This document shows positions 52,559 to 62,046 of a stretch of 64,000 nucleotides of DNA, piece after piece (positions within the stretch are counted from its first letter, which is position 1; each line of letters starts with the position of its first letter). Source of the DNA: Candidatus Blochmanniella pennsylvanica str. BPEN (lineage in GTDB: Bacteria > Pseudomonadota > Gammaproteobacteria > Enterobacterales > Enterobacteriaceae). The translations under genes and the position numbers were made by a program. The stretch is from positions 62,001-126,000 of the forward strand of contig NC_007292.1 in the NCBI RefSeq assembly GCF_000011745.1, given 5' to 3'. Below the pieces are notes generated by a model. That model had not been told where the DNA came from. It searched no databases and was given only the letters and a program-made list of their open reading frames with translations.

Positions 52559-52876
52559 ATGTATGCAGTTTTTCAAACTGGTAGTAAACAGTATCGTGTT
52601 GTTGAAGGCCAAGTGATTCATATAGAACGGATTGATCTTGAGGTTGGTAATCAAGTTGAATTTAATCAAATATTGCTTATTGATTCTAATGAATGCCTTC
52701 ACATAGGGAGTCCTTTTATAAAAAAGGGCCGGATTATAGCAGAAATTATAGCTCAGAGTCTTAATCAGAAGATAAAGATTATTAAATTTAGACGTCGTAA
52801 ACATTTTCGTAAATTCCAAGGACATCGTCAGTGTTTTACAACAATAAAAATAGTAAGCATTAAGCATAAGCATTAA
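52559..52876 (+). CDS. rplU: 50S ribosomal protein L21
   Basis: 50S assembly protein. MYAVFQTGSKQYRVVEGQ at the start, IKFRRRKHFRKFQGHRQ and FTTIKI are diagnostic. 105 aa (103 in E. coli). The last residues (SIKHKH) arise from a 13-bp tandem repeat that runs over the stop codon, so the C-terminus has been rewritten compared with E. coli (VKITGISA). Divergent from ispB; 45 bp before rpmA. Confidence 0.96.
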   Translation: MYAVFQTGSKQYRVVEGQVIHIERIDLEVGNQVEFNQILLIDSNECLHIGSPFIKKGRIIAEIIAQSLNQKIKIIKFRRRKHFRKFQGHRQCFTTIKIVSIKHKH

Positions 52877-52885
52877 GCATAAGCA
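52854..52885 (+). repeat. 13-bp tandem repeat across the rplU stop codon
   Basis: TAAGCATTAAGCA occurs twice in tandem plus a partial third copy (TAAGCA). The rplU stop (52874-52876) lies inside it. Confidence 0.9.
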
Positions 52886-52921
52886 ATTGCAATCCAAATT
52901 ATTAAGAAATAAGGAATAAAA

Positions 52922-53176
52922 ATGGCACATAAAAAAGCTGGAGGCTCTACTCGTAACGGTCGAGATTCACATAGTAAGCGTTTAGGAGTTAAATGTTTTG
53001 GAGGTGAATGTGTATCGTCAGGCACTATTATTGTGCGCCAACGAGGCAATACATTTCATCCAGGAAAATACGTAGGTTGTGGAAGAGATTATACTCTTTT
53101 TGCTTTAAAATCTGGAAAAGTTTTATTTGAAAAAAGGGGAGCATTGCGCCGAAAATTTATTAGTATCGTTTCTTAG
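52922..53176 (+). CDS. rpmA: 50S ribosomal protein L27
   Basis: 50S protein whose N-terminus reaches the peptidyl-transferase centre. [20 protein letters not shown], then [20 protein letters not shown] and [11 protein letters not shown] match the family. 84 aa (85 in E. coli). AAGGAATAAAA precedes the ATG. yhbE, between rpmA and obgE in E. coli, is absent. Confidence 0.97.
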   Translation: MAHKKAGGSTRNGRDSHSKRLGVKCFGGECVSSGTIIVRQRGNTFHPGKYVGCGRDYTLFALKSGKVLFEKRGALRRKFISIVS

Positions 53177-53535
53177 AAATAGAAACTTAATTTATTAATG
53201 TTACTTAATAATTAAAATTTTTAATTTTATAAATAAAGAATTAATTGCGCCCAGGTATTTTGGTAGTTGTATAGTTATAAGCGATGACTATATTAGTATT
53301 TTGAAAATGACATGTGTGTTTTTTATAAGGTTTAAGAATTATTAAAAACGTTCATGTGTTCATACGGATTTGAAAGGTAAGTAACTATGTATATTGATAA
53401 CGATAGAAGGAACAAAAATACTAAAAACATTATTTAACAATATGGAATAAATTTTATTATTACAAAATTTACACTAACTTATTAAGTGACAAGTTATTTA
53501 TACTATAAATATAGACGATATGTTAGAGATATATT
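53177..53535. other. Spacer between rpmA and obgE
   Basis: About 360 bp where E. coli has yhbE; no remnant recognised. Confidence 0.6.
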
Positions 53536-54558
53536 ATGAAATTTGTTGATATGACCAACATTACGGTTATTGCTGGTAACGGAGGGAATGGGTGTGTTAG
53601 TTTTCAAAAATCGGGAAGAAGAGCTTCTTTTTTGAAGAAACCTAATGGTAGTAATGGAGGAAATGGAGGGGATGTTTGGTTATTAGCAGATCCTAATATT
53701 AATACTTTAAATTATTTTCATTCTAATTGTGTTTTTAGAGCCGGTCATGGACAAAGTGGCCGTAGCCGTGGTTGTACTGGTAAAAGAGGCAAAGATGTTA
53801 TTGTGAAAGTACCGTGGGGAACTAGAGTAAGTTATAAAAAAACAAATAAATTATTGGGAGATATGGGTATTCATCACAAACGGTTGATGGTGGCTAAAGG
53901 AGGGCGTCATGGTTTGGGAAATGGACATTTTAAATCTTCTTTGCATTATTGTAAGGTACTTAATACAAATGGGTCAACAGGAGAGTTCCAACATTTGCTA
54001 TTAGAATTGCTTCTAATAGCAAATGTTGGAATATTTGGATTACCTAATTCTGGAAAATCTAGTTTTATTCGTATAATATCGTCAGCGAAACCAAAAGTAG
54101 CAGATTATCCATTTACTACATTAGTACCGTATTTAGGTGTGGTACAAATTAATAACTATGATAGATTTATTATTGCGGATATTCCTGGTATTATTAAAGG
54201 CGCTTCTCATGGTTTGGGATTAGGAATGCGATTTTTGAAGCATCTAGAACACTGTCAAATTTTACTGCATTTTATTGATATTGCGCCTGTGGATAATTCC
54301 GATCCATTAGAAAATATTATTACTATTCAGCATGAATTAAGTAATTACAATGAAAATTTAGTTAGAAAACCTTGTTGGTTAATATTCAATAAAATAGACT
54401 TGTTGGAACAACAAGTGGCGGAAAAAAGGATTAACCATGTTATTAGTTCTTTAAAATGGAAAGGGCGCTATTACTCAATATCTTCTATACATAATACTAA
54501 TGTATTATCGCTATGTAACAGTATTATGAAGTTTATTATGCATCATACTCACAGTTAA
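53536..54558 (+). CDS. obgE: Obg-family GTPase ObgE, short C-terminus
   Basis: GTPase that acts in 50S subunit assembly and stress signalling. The glycine-rich Obg fold (residues 1-158; GNGGNGCVSFQ, GGNGGDVWLL) precedes the G domain: G1 GLPNSGKSS near 168, switch FTTLVPYLG, G3 DIPG, G4 NKID. 340 aa against 390 in E. coli; the acidic C-terminal domain is missing. The coding sequence between the Obg fold and the G domain contains a perfect 21-bp inverted repeat (53986-54031). Confidence 0.95.
   Translation: MKFVDMTNITVIAGNGGNGCVSFQKSGRRASFLKKPNGSNGGNGGDVWLLADPNINTLNYFHSNCVFRAGHGQSGRSRGCTGKRGKDVIVKVPWGTRVSYKKTNKLLGDMGIHHKRLMVAKGGRHGLGNGHFKSSLHYCKVLNTNGSTGEFQHLLLELLLIANVGIFGLPNSGKSSFIRIISSAKPKVADYPFTTLVPYLGVVQINNYDRFIIADIPGIIKGASHGLGLGMRFLKHLEHCQILLHFIDIAPVDNSDPLENIITIQHELSNYNENLVRKPCWLIFNKIDLLEQQVAEKRINHVISSLKWKGRYYSISSIHNTNVLSLCNSIMKFIMHHTHS
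53986..54031. repeat. Perfect 21-bp hairpin inside obgE
   Basis: Arms 53986-54006 and 54011-54031 are exact reverse complements with loop TTGC. The segment codes for the HLLLELLLIANVGIFG stretch just before the P-loop, so it is both coding and able to form a very stable RNA hairpin. Confidence 0.95.
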
Positions 54559-54888
54559 GAACCAACTCTTATGTATACACAAGACAATGAGTAGGAATCA
54601 GGATTAGCTAATTCTATTGTTATTTTAAAACAATACACATAATATACCTTTAAGTTTAAAAAATTTTAATATCATGATATCGTAATTGATGATGTTTTAT
54701 ACACATAGATATTTATAAAATAGTTTATACATATTAAGAGAGATGTTTTTTGAAAAAGTTTTTAAAAGTTAGGTAATGACAATTTTTGTTTTTAAGAAGA
54801 TAAAATTATAATGTTTAATTAAATCATGCTTTTGTATGTAGCGTGATTGTTTATTGTTTACATGTATGCAATATAATAAAGGTATAAC
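54559..54888. other. Spacer between obgE and greA
   Basis: About 330 bp, no gene. dacB, near greA in E. coli, is not here. A ribosome binding site (AAAGG) precedes greA. Confidence 0.6.
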
Positions 54889-55365
54889 ATGAAGCGCATA
54901 CCAATGACTTTACGTGGAGCTGAAAAGTTAAGAGAGGAACTAGATTATTTAAGAAATGTTCTTCGTCCAGAAATTATAAAGAATATTTCCGAAGCGCGGG
55001 AGCATGGCGATTTAAAAGAAAATGCTGAGTATCATGCTGCTCGAGAACAACAAGGATTTTGTGAGGGTCGTATTCAAGAAATAGAGTCTAAACTTTTTAA
55101 TGCACATATTATAGATATTACCAAATTAACTACTGACGATAAAGTAGTTTTTGGCGCTACGGTTGGTGTTGAAAATTTGGATACAACATATAGACAAACG
55201 TATAGTATTGTAGGGGATGATGAGGCAAATCTTAAGGAACATATGATTTCTATCAATTCTCCTATTGCTAGAGGTTTGATTGGTCATAAAGAAGGAGATA
55301 TTGTTCGAATTAATACTCCAAAAGGAAAAGTAAGATATAAAATACTCCAGGTTAAATATTGTTAA
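54889..55365 (+). CDS. greA: Transcription elongation factor GreA
   Basis: Rescues backtracked RNA polymerase by stimulating transcript cleavage. 158 aa, as in E. coli. The N-terminal coiled coil carries the tip acidic residues in [21 protein letters not shown] (Asp and Glu near residues 41-44), and the C-terminal FKBP-like domain ends [14 protein letters not shown]. No frameshift or truncation. Confidence 0.97.
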
Positions 55366-55741
55366 ACATATTTTTATTTTCGTTTTTATTTTAAATTTTT
55401 TACAAAATGATGATTATGAAAGTAAAAAATAAAATTTTATTCGTAATCGTTATATTAATTAATATTAATAATACAAATATATGATGCTATTAACATTATT
55501 ATTAAATTTATATTTTTTACTTTCATCTATTTTGAAATATTTATTATTTGCAATTAGATATATGTTTATGCGCGCTATTTGTAATAATTAGAAAAATATA
55601 TAAAAATTGGATATACACAAAAAATTTATTTATTTTTATGGAATTTTTATTTTTTTGTTTAAGTAAGATTGAAAGAAATAGAAATTATCGCCATTTTATC
55701 AATGTTGTTTATTCAAGAAAATATTTGAGAAGTAACCCGAT
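55366..55741. other. Spacer between greA and rlmE with a long-range inverted repeat
   Basis: About 375 bp where E. coli has yhbY; no remnant seen. Two exact 16-bp inverted copies (55416-55431 and 55511-55526) enclose 79 nt. Confidence 0.7.
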
Positions 55742-56368
55742 ATGGTAAATAGCAAATATTCTATGTGTTCTTCAGGATGGTTACAAAAACATTTCAAAGA
55801 CCAGTATGTGAAAGCAGCACAAAGACAGAAACTGCGGTCACGGTCTTGGTTTAAGCTTGATGCAATAAATCGCATAGATGCATTGTTTTCTACTGGTATG
55901 ACAGTAATAGATTTGGGATCAGCGCCTGGCGGGTGGGCGCTGTATGTAAAAAGTAAAATAGGAAAGACAGGGCGTATTGTAGCGTGTGACATATTATCTA
56001 TGCGTAATATTTCTGGGGTGAATTTTTTGAAAGGAGATTGTTCTAATCCTAATATTTCTAAAATATTATATAAATGGGTAGGACAGAAACAGGTTAATGT
56101 GGTTTTATCTGATATGGCTCCTAATACAACCGGTATATCAATAATCGATGTAAGTCGATCTATACATCTTGGGAATTTGGCGTTAAATATATGTCGTAAC
56201 GTATTAATGCATAGAGGTGCTTTTTTAGTGAAAGTTTTTCAGGGAAAGGGTTTGGATAAATACTTGTGTGATGTGCATTCCTTATTTAACATAGTAAGGA
56301 TCCGTAAGCCAGATGCCTCTAGGTCTCATTCTCGTGAGGTTTATATTGTAGCGAAAGAACGTAAGTAA
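55742..56368 (+). CDS. rlmE: 23S rRNA 2'-O-ribose U2552 methyltransferase RlmE (FtsJ)
   Basis: Rossmann-fold methyltransferase that modifies U2552 in the ribosomal A loop, a late 50S assembly step. KLRSRSWFKLDAI holds the first catalytic Lys, DLGSAPGGWALYV the SAM site, SDMAPNTTG the Asp, VKVFQG the second Lys and SREVYIVA the Glu of the K-D-K-E tetrad. 208 aa (209 in E. coli). Directly upstream of ftsH, as in E. coli. Confidence 0.97.
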   Translation: MVNSKYSMCSSGWLQKHFKDQYVKAAQRQKLRSRSWFKLDAINRIDALFSTGMTVIDLGSAPGGWALYVKSKIGKTGRIVACDILSMRNISGVNFLKGDCSNPNISKILYKWVGQKQVNVVLSDMAPNTTGISIIDVSRSIHLGNLALNICRNVLMHRGAFLVKVFQGKGLDKYLCDVHSLFNIVRIRKPDASRSHSREVYIVAKERK

Positions 56369-56432
56369 GCATAATTTATATGTAGATATGTTAAAATTAT
56401 TTAAAATTTTGTTGTAATGCGAGGTTAATCTT

Positions 56433-58370
56433 TTGAGTGACATGGCGAAAAATCTGGGTATCTGGTTAGTCATTGCAGTAGTCTTGATGTCTTTATTCCA
56501 GAATTTTGGGCCTAGCGACTCGAACAGTCGCAAATTGGATTATTCCACTTTTATGTATGATTTAAACCAAGATCAAGTTAAAGAAGCTCGCATTAACGGT
56601 CGTGAAATTGTGGTTATTAAAAAGGATAGTAATCGTTATATTACTTATATTCCAGTAAATGACCCGAAATTACTTGACATTCTTTTAACTAAAAAAGTTA
56701 AGGTTGTTGGGGAGCCTCCAGAAGAACCTAGTTTAATTACATCTATTTTTATTTCTTGGTTTCCAATGTTATTATTGATTGGGGTTTGGGTTTTCTTTAT
56801 GCGTCAAATGCAAGGAGGCGGCAAGGGAGCTATGTCTTTTGGTAAAAGTAAAGCACGTATGCTAACTGAAGATCAAATAAAAACTACTTTTGCAGATGTG
56901 GCAGGATGTGATGAAGCAAAAGAAGAAGTGAAAGAATTAGTAGATTATTTACGTGAACCCAGCAGATTTCAAAAACTAGGAGGAAAAATTCCAAAAGGAG
57001 TCTTAATGGTAGGACCTCCTGGAACTGGAAAAACACTTTTAGCCAAAGCTATTGCGGGAGAAGCAAAAGTTCCATTTTTTACCATTTCGGGTTCTGACTT
57101 TGTAGAGATGTTTGTCGGTGTCGGAGCATCTCGTGTTCGGGATATGTTTGAACAGGCTAAGAAAGCTGCTCCATGTATTATTTTCATTGATGAAATTGAT
57201 GCGGTTGGTCGTCAGAGAGGCGCAGGTTTAGGAGGGGGGCATGATGAACGTGAACAGACTTTAAATCAGATGTTAGTAGAAATGGATGGATTTGAAGGAA
57301 AAGAAGGTATTATTGTCATAGCTGCCACTAATCGTCCAGATGTATTGGATCCAGCTTTATTAAGACCAGGACGATTTGACCGTCAAGTAGTTGTAGGATT
57401 ACCGGATATTAGGGGGCGAGAACAAATATTAAAAGTACACATTAGTCATGTACCGTTGTCATCAGATGTAGATATATTAGTAATTGCGCGAGGTACACCA
57501 GGATTTTCAGGAGCGGATTTAGCTAATCTAGTGAATGAAGCGGCATTATTTGCTGCTCGTGATAGCAAACATATGGTATCGATGGTAGAGTTTGAAAAAG
57601 CTAAAGATAAGATTGTAATGGGTGCAGAGCGTCGTTCCATGGTGATGACAGAAGCTCAAAAAGAATCCACAGCCTATCATGAAGCTGGTCATGTTATAAT
57701 TGGTAGATTAGTCCCGGAGCATGATCCGGTTCATAAAGTAACTATAATCCCTAGGGGACGCGCTTTAGGTGTAACGTTTTTTTTACCAGAAGGTGATGCA
57801 ATTAGCACTAGTCGACAGAAATTAGAGAGTCAAATTTCTACATTATATGGGGGTAGGCTTGCTGAAGAAATAATTTATGGCCCTAATAAAGTATCTACTG
57901 GCGCCTCTAACGATATTAAAGTAGCTACTTCTATTGCTCGAAATATGGTAACCCAATGGGGGTTTTCGGAAAAACTTGGTCCGTTATTATACGCAGAAGA
58001 AGAAGGAGAAATATTTCTTGGGCGTTCAGTGGCGAAAGAAAAGCATATGTCTGATGAAACTGCTCGTATTATTGATCAGGAAATTAAATTTCTGATTGAA
58101 AAAAACTATATACGTGCTCGTGAGCTTTTGATAAAAAATGTGGATATTCTTCATTCTATGAAAGATGCGTTAATAAAATACGAGACGATTAATGCATCTC
58201 AGATAAATGATTTGATGGATCGAAAATCAATTAAGCCTCCATCTGGATGGGAAAATAGCGTGTCTGATACTAATGATAGCAATAAGGAGGCTTGTGTTTC
58301 TTCTATAAAAGAATCAAAATCAGTAGACAGCGAATCTTACAATGATAATCCTGATGCTGCATCACAATAA
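56433..58370 (+). CDS. ftsH: ATP-dependent zinc metalloprotease FtsH
   Basis: Membrane AAA+ protease that degrades unneeded membrane and regulatory proteins. Two transmembrane helices (about residues 6-24 and 100-122) flank the periplasmic domain; the AAA domain has Walker A GPPGTGKT near 194, Walker [10 protein letters not shown] and the [18 protein letters not shown]; the zinc site HEAGH is near 416. Length 642-645 aa (644 in E. coli). TTG 56433 has GAGG at good spacing; ATG 56442 is the alternative and would give MAKNLGIW. hflK and hflC of this window encode its regulators. Confidence 0.98.
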   Translation: MSDMAKNLGIWLVIAVVLMSLFQNFGPSDSNSRKLDYSTFMYDLNQDQVKEARINGREIVVIKKDSNRYITYIPVNDPKLLDILLTKKVKVVGEPPEEPSLITSIFISWFPMLLLIGVWVFFMRQMQGGGKGAMSFGKSKARMLTEDQIKTTFADVAGCDEAKEEVKELVDYLREPSRFQKLGGKIPKGVLMVGPPGTGKTLLAKAIAGEAKVPFFTISGSDFVEMFVGVGASRVRDMFEQAKKAAPCIIFIDEIDAVGRQRGAGLGGGHDEREQTLNQMLVEMDGFEGKEGIIVIAATNRPDVLDPALLRPGRFDRQVVVGLPDIRGREQILKVHISHVPLSSDVDILVIARGTPGFSGADLANLVNEAALFAARDSKHMVSMVEFEKAKDKIVMGAERRSMVMTEAQKESTAYHEAGHVIIGRLVPEHDPVHKVTIIPRGRALGVTFFLPEGDAISTSRQKLESQISTLYGGRLAEEIIYGPNKVSTGASNDIKVATSIARNMVTQWGFSEKLGPLLYAEEEGEIFLGRSVAKEKHMSDETARIIDQEIKFLIEKNYIRARELLIKNVDILHSMKDALIKYETINASQINDLMDRKSIKPPSGWENSVSDTNDSNKEACVSSIKESKSVDSESYNDNPDAASQ

Positions 58371-58500
58371 TATGTAAATAATTTTGATATAAAAACAAAA
58401 ATTGAATTATTGTCAGATTTAAATAGTATTTTACGTTTTTAATATGAATTAAATCACCTAAATTAATTTTTAAATACTGTTTGGAGATGTCTTTAAATTT

Positions 58501-59340
58501 ATGACATTGATTACAAATAAACGTATTTTAGATTTTTCTGAAATTCAGATTATGGGGATTTTAAATATTACTCCTGATTCCTTTTTTGATGGAGGTAATT
58601 ATTGTACTCTTCCTAAAGCAATTGATCATGTGTTTAATATGATTACTTATGGCGCTACTTGCATTGATGTCGGAGGAGAATCAACGCGACCTGGATCCGA
58701 TGTTGTCAGTGATGAAGAAGAAGCGGATCGGGTTATACCCGTAGTACGTGCTATAGCACAGCGTTTTGATACTTATATTTCAATAAATACATCATCAGCG
58801 TTAATCATACGCGAGAGCGCAGCTATCGGTGCTCATATGATTAATGATGTCCGCTCTCTTACTGCTGCAGGAGCACTGAAAGCTGCATTATATTGTAAAT
58901 TGCCGGTATGTTTAGTACATATGCAAGGAGAACCTAATACAATGCAAAATTCTCCCATATATTCTAATGTTACACATTCAGTAAACGAGTATTTTACTAA
59001 ACAAATCACTCGTTTTGAATCAGCGGGTATTAGCAGAAATAAATTATTACTTGATCCTGGTTTTGGTTTTGGGAAAAGTTTATCACATAATTATCAGCTA
59101 TTAGCTAATTTGAAATATTTTCATCATTTTGGTTTACCTTTATTAGTAGGTATATCACGCAAGTCAATGCTTAATCTTAGTTCTAATTCATATAATCCTA
59201 AACAAAGATTAATAGGCAGCATTGCTTGCGCAGTGATTGCAGCTATACAAGGCGTACAAATTATTCGCGTGCATGATGTTAAGGAAACAGCAGAAGCATT
59301 AAAAGTGGTGCGTATGATGTTGAAACAGCAGACAAAGTAA
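58501..59340 (+). CDS. folP: Dihydropteroate synthase FolP
   Basis: Condenses hydroxymethyl-dihydropterin diphosphate with p-aminobenzoate in folate synthesis; target of sulfonamides. TIM-barrel motifs: [15 protein letters not shown] near residue 17, [11 protein letters not shown] near 57, SINTSSA near 96, NDVRSL near 115, [11 protein letters not shown] near 182 and GISRKSML near 217. 279 aa (282 in E. coli). Between ftsH and glmM, 13 bp from glmM, as in E. coli. Confidence 0.97.
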   Translation: MTLITNKRILDFSEIQIMGILNITPDSFFDGGNYCTLPKAIDHVFNMITYGATCIDVGGESTRPGSDVVSDEEEADRVIPVVRAIAQRFDTYISINTSSALIIRESAAIGAHMINDVRSLTAAGALKAALYCKLPVCLVHMQGEPNTMQNSPIYSNVTHSVNEYFTKQITRFESAGISRNKLLLDPGFGFGKSLSHNYQLLANLKYFHHFGLPLLVGISRKSMLNLSSNSYNPKQRLIGSIACAVIAAIQGVQIIRVHDVKETAEALKVVRMMLKQQTK

Positions 59341-59353
59341 GGACAAAATTAAT

Positions 59354-60715
59354 ATGAAGCGCCGCAAATACTTTGGTACTGATGGAATTAGAGGCAAAGT
59401 TGGGAGCATGCCCATTACTCCAGATTTTATTCTGAAGCTTGGTTGGGCTGCAGGAAAAGTATTAAGTCGTTTTAGTGGCGGTAGGTCTAATTACATTATT
59501 ATTGGAAAAGATACTCGCATTTCTGGGTATATGTTAGAATCGGCATTAGAGTCAGGATTAGCTGCTGCTGGTTTGTCTGCTGCATTAACTGGTCCTATGC
59601 CTACTCCGGCTATTGCGTATTTAACTCGTACTTTTAGAGCTGAGGCTGGCATTGTAATTTCTGCTTCACATAATCCTTTTTATGATAATGGTATTAAGTT
59701 TTTTTCTATTAAGGGTACTAAATTAGATAATGAAGTAGAGCATTCTATAGAAATAGAATTAGAAAAATGTTTAACGTGTGTTGATCCAAAAGAGTTAGGA
59801 AAAGCTAGTCGTATTGTTGATGCAGCTGGTCGTTATATAGAATTTTGCAAAGGAACTTTCCCTGCTCATCTCAGTTTAAGAAAATTAAAAATAATTGTAG
59901 ATTGTGCTAATGGCGCTACTTATCATATAGCTCCAAGTGTGTTCCGTGAATTGGGCGCTAATGTGACTACTATTGCGTGTCGTCCAAATGGAGTTAATAT
60001 TAATAAAGAATGTGGTACTACAGATATTCGGCAATTACGTGCCCATGTATTAGCAAAAAAAGCAGATTTAGGTATTGCTTATGACGGGGATGGAGACAGG
60101 GTCATTATGGTTGATCATTTTGGAAATAAAGTAGATGGTGATCAAATGCTATATATTATTGCTCGAGAAAAATTACATTGCAAGCAATTAACAGGCGGTA
60201 TTGTAGGGACTCTTATGAGTAATATGGGGCTTGTATTGGCATTAAAACAGTTGAATATTCCTTTTATACGTTCTAATGTTGGCGATCGCTGTGTACTTGC
60301 AATGTTAAAAAAACAGGGTTGGAATATTGGAGGTGAAAATTCCGGGCATATTGTACTTTTAGATAAAACTACCACGGGAGATGGTATTATTGTTGCTCTT
60401 CAAGTATTATCCGCAATGGTAAATAATTGCGTAAGTTTACATGAATTATGCAACGATGTGTCTTTATTGCCTCAAATTTTAGTTAATGTATATTGTTCTA
60501 GTATTAAAAGCCCTTTAGAGTCTGATTTGGTTAGAAAAGAAACTAAAGCAGTAGAACAGGAGTTATCTGAACAAGGCCGCGTGTTACTGCGTCAGTCTGG
60601 TACTGAACCATATATTCGTATTATGGTGGAGGGAAATTGTTGTTATGGTAAAATATTATATTTAGCAAATAGGATCGCTTCTGTAATAAGATCGGAAATA
60701 AAATCAATACAATAG
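59354..60715 (+). CDS. glmM: Phosphoglucosamine mutase GlmM
   Basis: Interconverts glucosamine 6-phosphate and 1-phosphate for UDP-GlcNAc, feeding peptidoglycan and LPS. The catalytic loop SASHNP has the phosphoserine at residue 105 (E. coli 102, shifted by a 3-residue insertion near 42), the metal loop is DGDGDR near 245, and the C-terminal phosphate loop is [12 protein letters not shown]. 453 aa (445 in E. coli). Part of ftsH-folP-glmM-secG. Confidence 0.97.
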   Translation: MKRRKYFGTDGIRGKVGSMPITPDFILKLGWAAGKVLSRFSGGRSNYIIIGKDTRISGYMLESALESGLAAAGLSAALTGPMPTPAIAYLTRTFRAEAGIVISASHNPFYDNGIKFFSIKGTKLDNEVEHSIEIELEKCLTCVDPKELGKASRIVDAAGRYIEFCKGTFPAHLSLRKLKIIVDCANGATYHIAPSVFRELGANVTTIACRPNGVNINKECGTTDIRQLRAHVLAKKADLGIAYDGDGDRVIMVDHFGNKVDGDQMLYIIAREKLHCKQLTGGIVGTLMSNMGLVLALKQLNIPFIRSNVGDRCVLAMLKKQGWNIGGENSGHIVLLDKTTTGDGIIVALQVLSAMVNNCVSLHELCNDVSLLPQILVNVYCSSIKSPLESDLVRKETKAVEQELSEQGRVLLRQSGTEPYIRIMVEGNCCYGKILYLANRIASVIRSEIKSIQ

Positions 60716-60861
60716 TCATTTACTTTAAATATTATGCGTATATTGAATAATTATAATATAAGTGAGTTATGTAGTATTTTTATATAAAAAGAAATATTAG
60801 TAGTTTCGGAAATTATTTATTTTTTTAAACATAAAATGTTTGTATAAGGCGATATAATATC

Positions 60862-61143
60862 ATGTATCATTTTTTTTTGGTTATATTTTTAATTATAGCA
60901 ATAGCTCTAATCACGTTGATTATGTTGCAACAAAACAAAAGTAATGATTCAGGAGGCATGTTTAGTAGTCGTTCTTTAGGAGATATGTTAGGTTCAGGAG
61001 GTATCAATAATGGTATAACGTGTTTAATAGTAATTTTAGCTATATTATTTTTTTTATTTAGTTTGTTATTGGGAAATATAAATAGCAAACAAAATCAAAA
61101 GTATATTCAAAATAATATACAAAATAGTCAATTGCAAGATTGA
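60862..61143 (+). CDS. secG: Protein-export membrane protein SecG
   Basis: Small subunit of the SecYEG translocon. Two hydrophobic helices (about residues 3-20 and 51-72) flank the conserved QQNKSNDSGGMFSSRSLGDM-type cytoplasmic loop with the LGSGG motif. 93 aa against 110 in E. coli; the C-terminal tail is short and Asn/Gln-rich. Followed by tRNA-Leu as in E. coli (secG-leuU). Confidence 0.94.
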   Translation: MYHFFLVIFLIIAIALITLIMLQQNKSNDSGGMFSSRSLGDMLGSGGINNGITCLIVILAILFFLFSLLLGNINSKQNQKYIQNNIQNSQLQD

Positions 61144-61301
61144 TAAAATTATATAAATTTTAAGCGTAAGTTTTTCAACAACAAATTAATTAAGATATCT
61201 TTTTATATGTAATAAAAAGATATAAAATATGTGTAACCGGAAATGTATATATAAATTAAAGTATTACTATGAGATATCGATATTATCGATGGTTGTTAAT
61301 A

Positions 61302-61387
61302 ACCGAGGTGGTGGAATTGGTAGACACGCTACTTTGAGGTGGTAGTTCTCTTATTTGAGATTACGGGTTCAAGTCCCGTCCTCGGTA
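61302..61387 (+). tRNA. leuU: tRNA-Leu(GAG)
   Basis: Class II tRNA of 86 nt with a long variable arm (TTCTCTTATTTGAGA region), acceptor ACCGAGG/CCTCGGT, D-loop GGTAGAC and anticodon GAG in TTGAGGT. Close match to E. coli leuU, which has the same position after secG. CCA is not encoded. The first pair is A-T rather than the usual G-C/G-T. Confidence 0.94.
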
Positions 61388-61458
61388 TTGTTTTGTAATA
61401 TAAATAATTTGCTTTTTCGGAGTTATATGGTATACAATTCCTATTGTTTTAGTACAGG

Positions 61459-61532
61459 CGCGGGGTGGAGCAGTATGGCAGCTCGTCGGGCTCATAACCC
61501 GAAGGTCGTTGGTTCAAATCCGACCCCCGCAA
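61459..61532 (+). tRNA. metY: Initiator tRNA-fMet(CAU)
   Basis: Shows the initiator hallmarks: unpaired C1-A72 at the acceptor end, three G-C pairs in the anticodon stem (GGGCTCATAACCC) and the expected D-arm. Matches E. coli metY, which lies just upstream of rimP-nusA-infB. After discriminator A the genome reads CCG, so the final A of CCA is not encoded. Confidence 0.95.
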
Positions 61533-62046
61533 CCGTATCAAGTAGGTTACTTTGTTTGTACTTATAGGAAATATAATACGTGTTGTGTGTTATACCAAGC
61601 CTGATTAAGGCTGGTATTGTAGTTTAAGAATAATGGAAAATATGTTGATATTATTAGGAACTACATAAATAGTATCAATTATATTAAATTAGTTATGGTT
61701 AAATGTTTAGTTAATATTCAGAGAATATTAATAGATTTCTTTTCATGTTGATAACATACCTATCAAATAAGTAGATCACTGATTATTTTCTATGGAAATT
61801 TCTCAAGGTTTATTAATTTCATAATATCGAATAGAATTCTGTTATATGTTACAAGGTTGTCTGATATGAATAGGACGATTAAATTAATTTGTATCAATTA
61901 TAATCATAGTTTTTGTAATTGAATCGATAAATTACAAATACATCATGTTTTCAATACGATGTAGGGGTGAATTGTTTTTTAAAATTTAATTACACAATGA
62001 TATACACATAATAGCTATTAAGGAAATAGCATTTTGAGAAACTGGG
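61533..62046. other. Spacer at the rimP position, tRNA-fMet to nusA
   Basis: About 510 bp, close to the length of rimP (about 450 bp), which occupies this position in E. coli. No frame or recognisable rimP segment survives. A hairpin lies at its start. Confidence 0.65.
61592..61617 (+). terminator. Hairpin after tRNA-fMet
   Basis: Stem ATACCA-GCCT with AGGC-TGGTAT (one bulged A), loop GATTA, 60 nt after the tRNA; only TTGTAGTTT follows. Probable end of the tRNA transcript. Confidence 0.5.

Noticed and set aside
52553-52930. 125-codon minus-strand frame opposite rplU
   Set aside because: Antisense to a conserved ribosomal gene; composition typical of noise.
55548-55748. 66-codon frame between greA and rlmE, considered as yhbY remnant
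   Set aside because: No similarity to YhbY, and yhbY would be on the opposite strand by synteny.
61355-61567. 70-codon frame over the tRNA-Leu/tRNA-fMet pair
   Set aside because: It is the chance translation of two tRNA genes.
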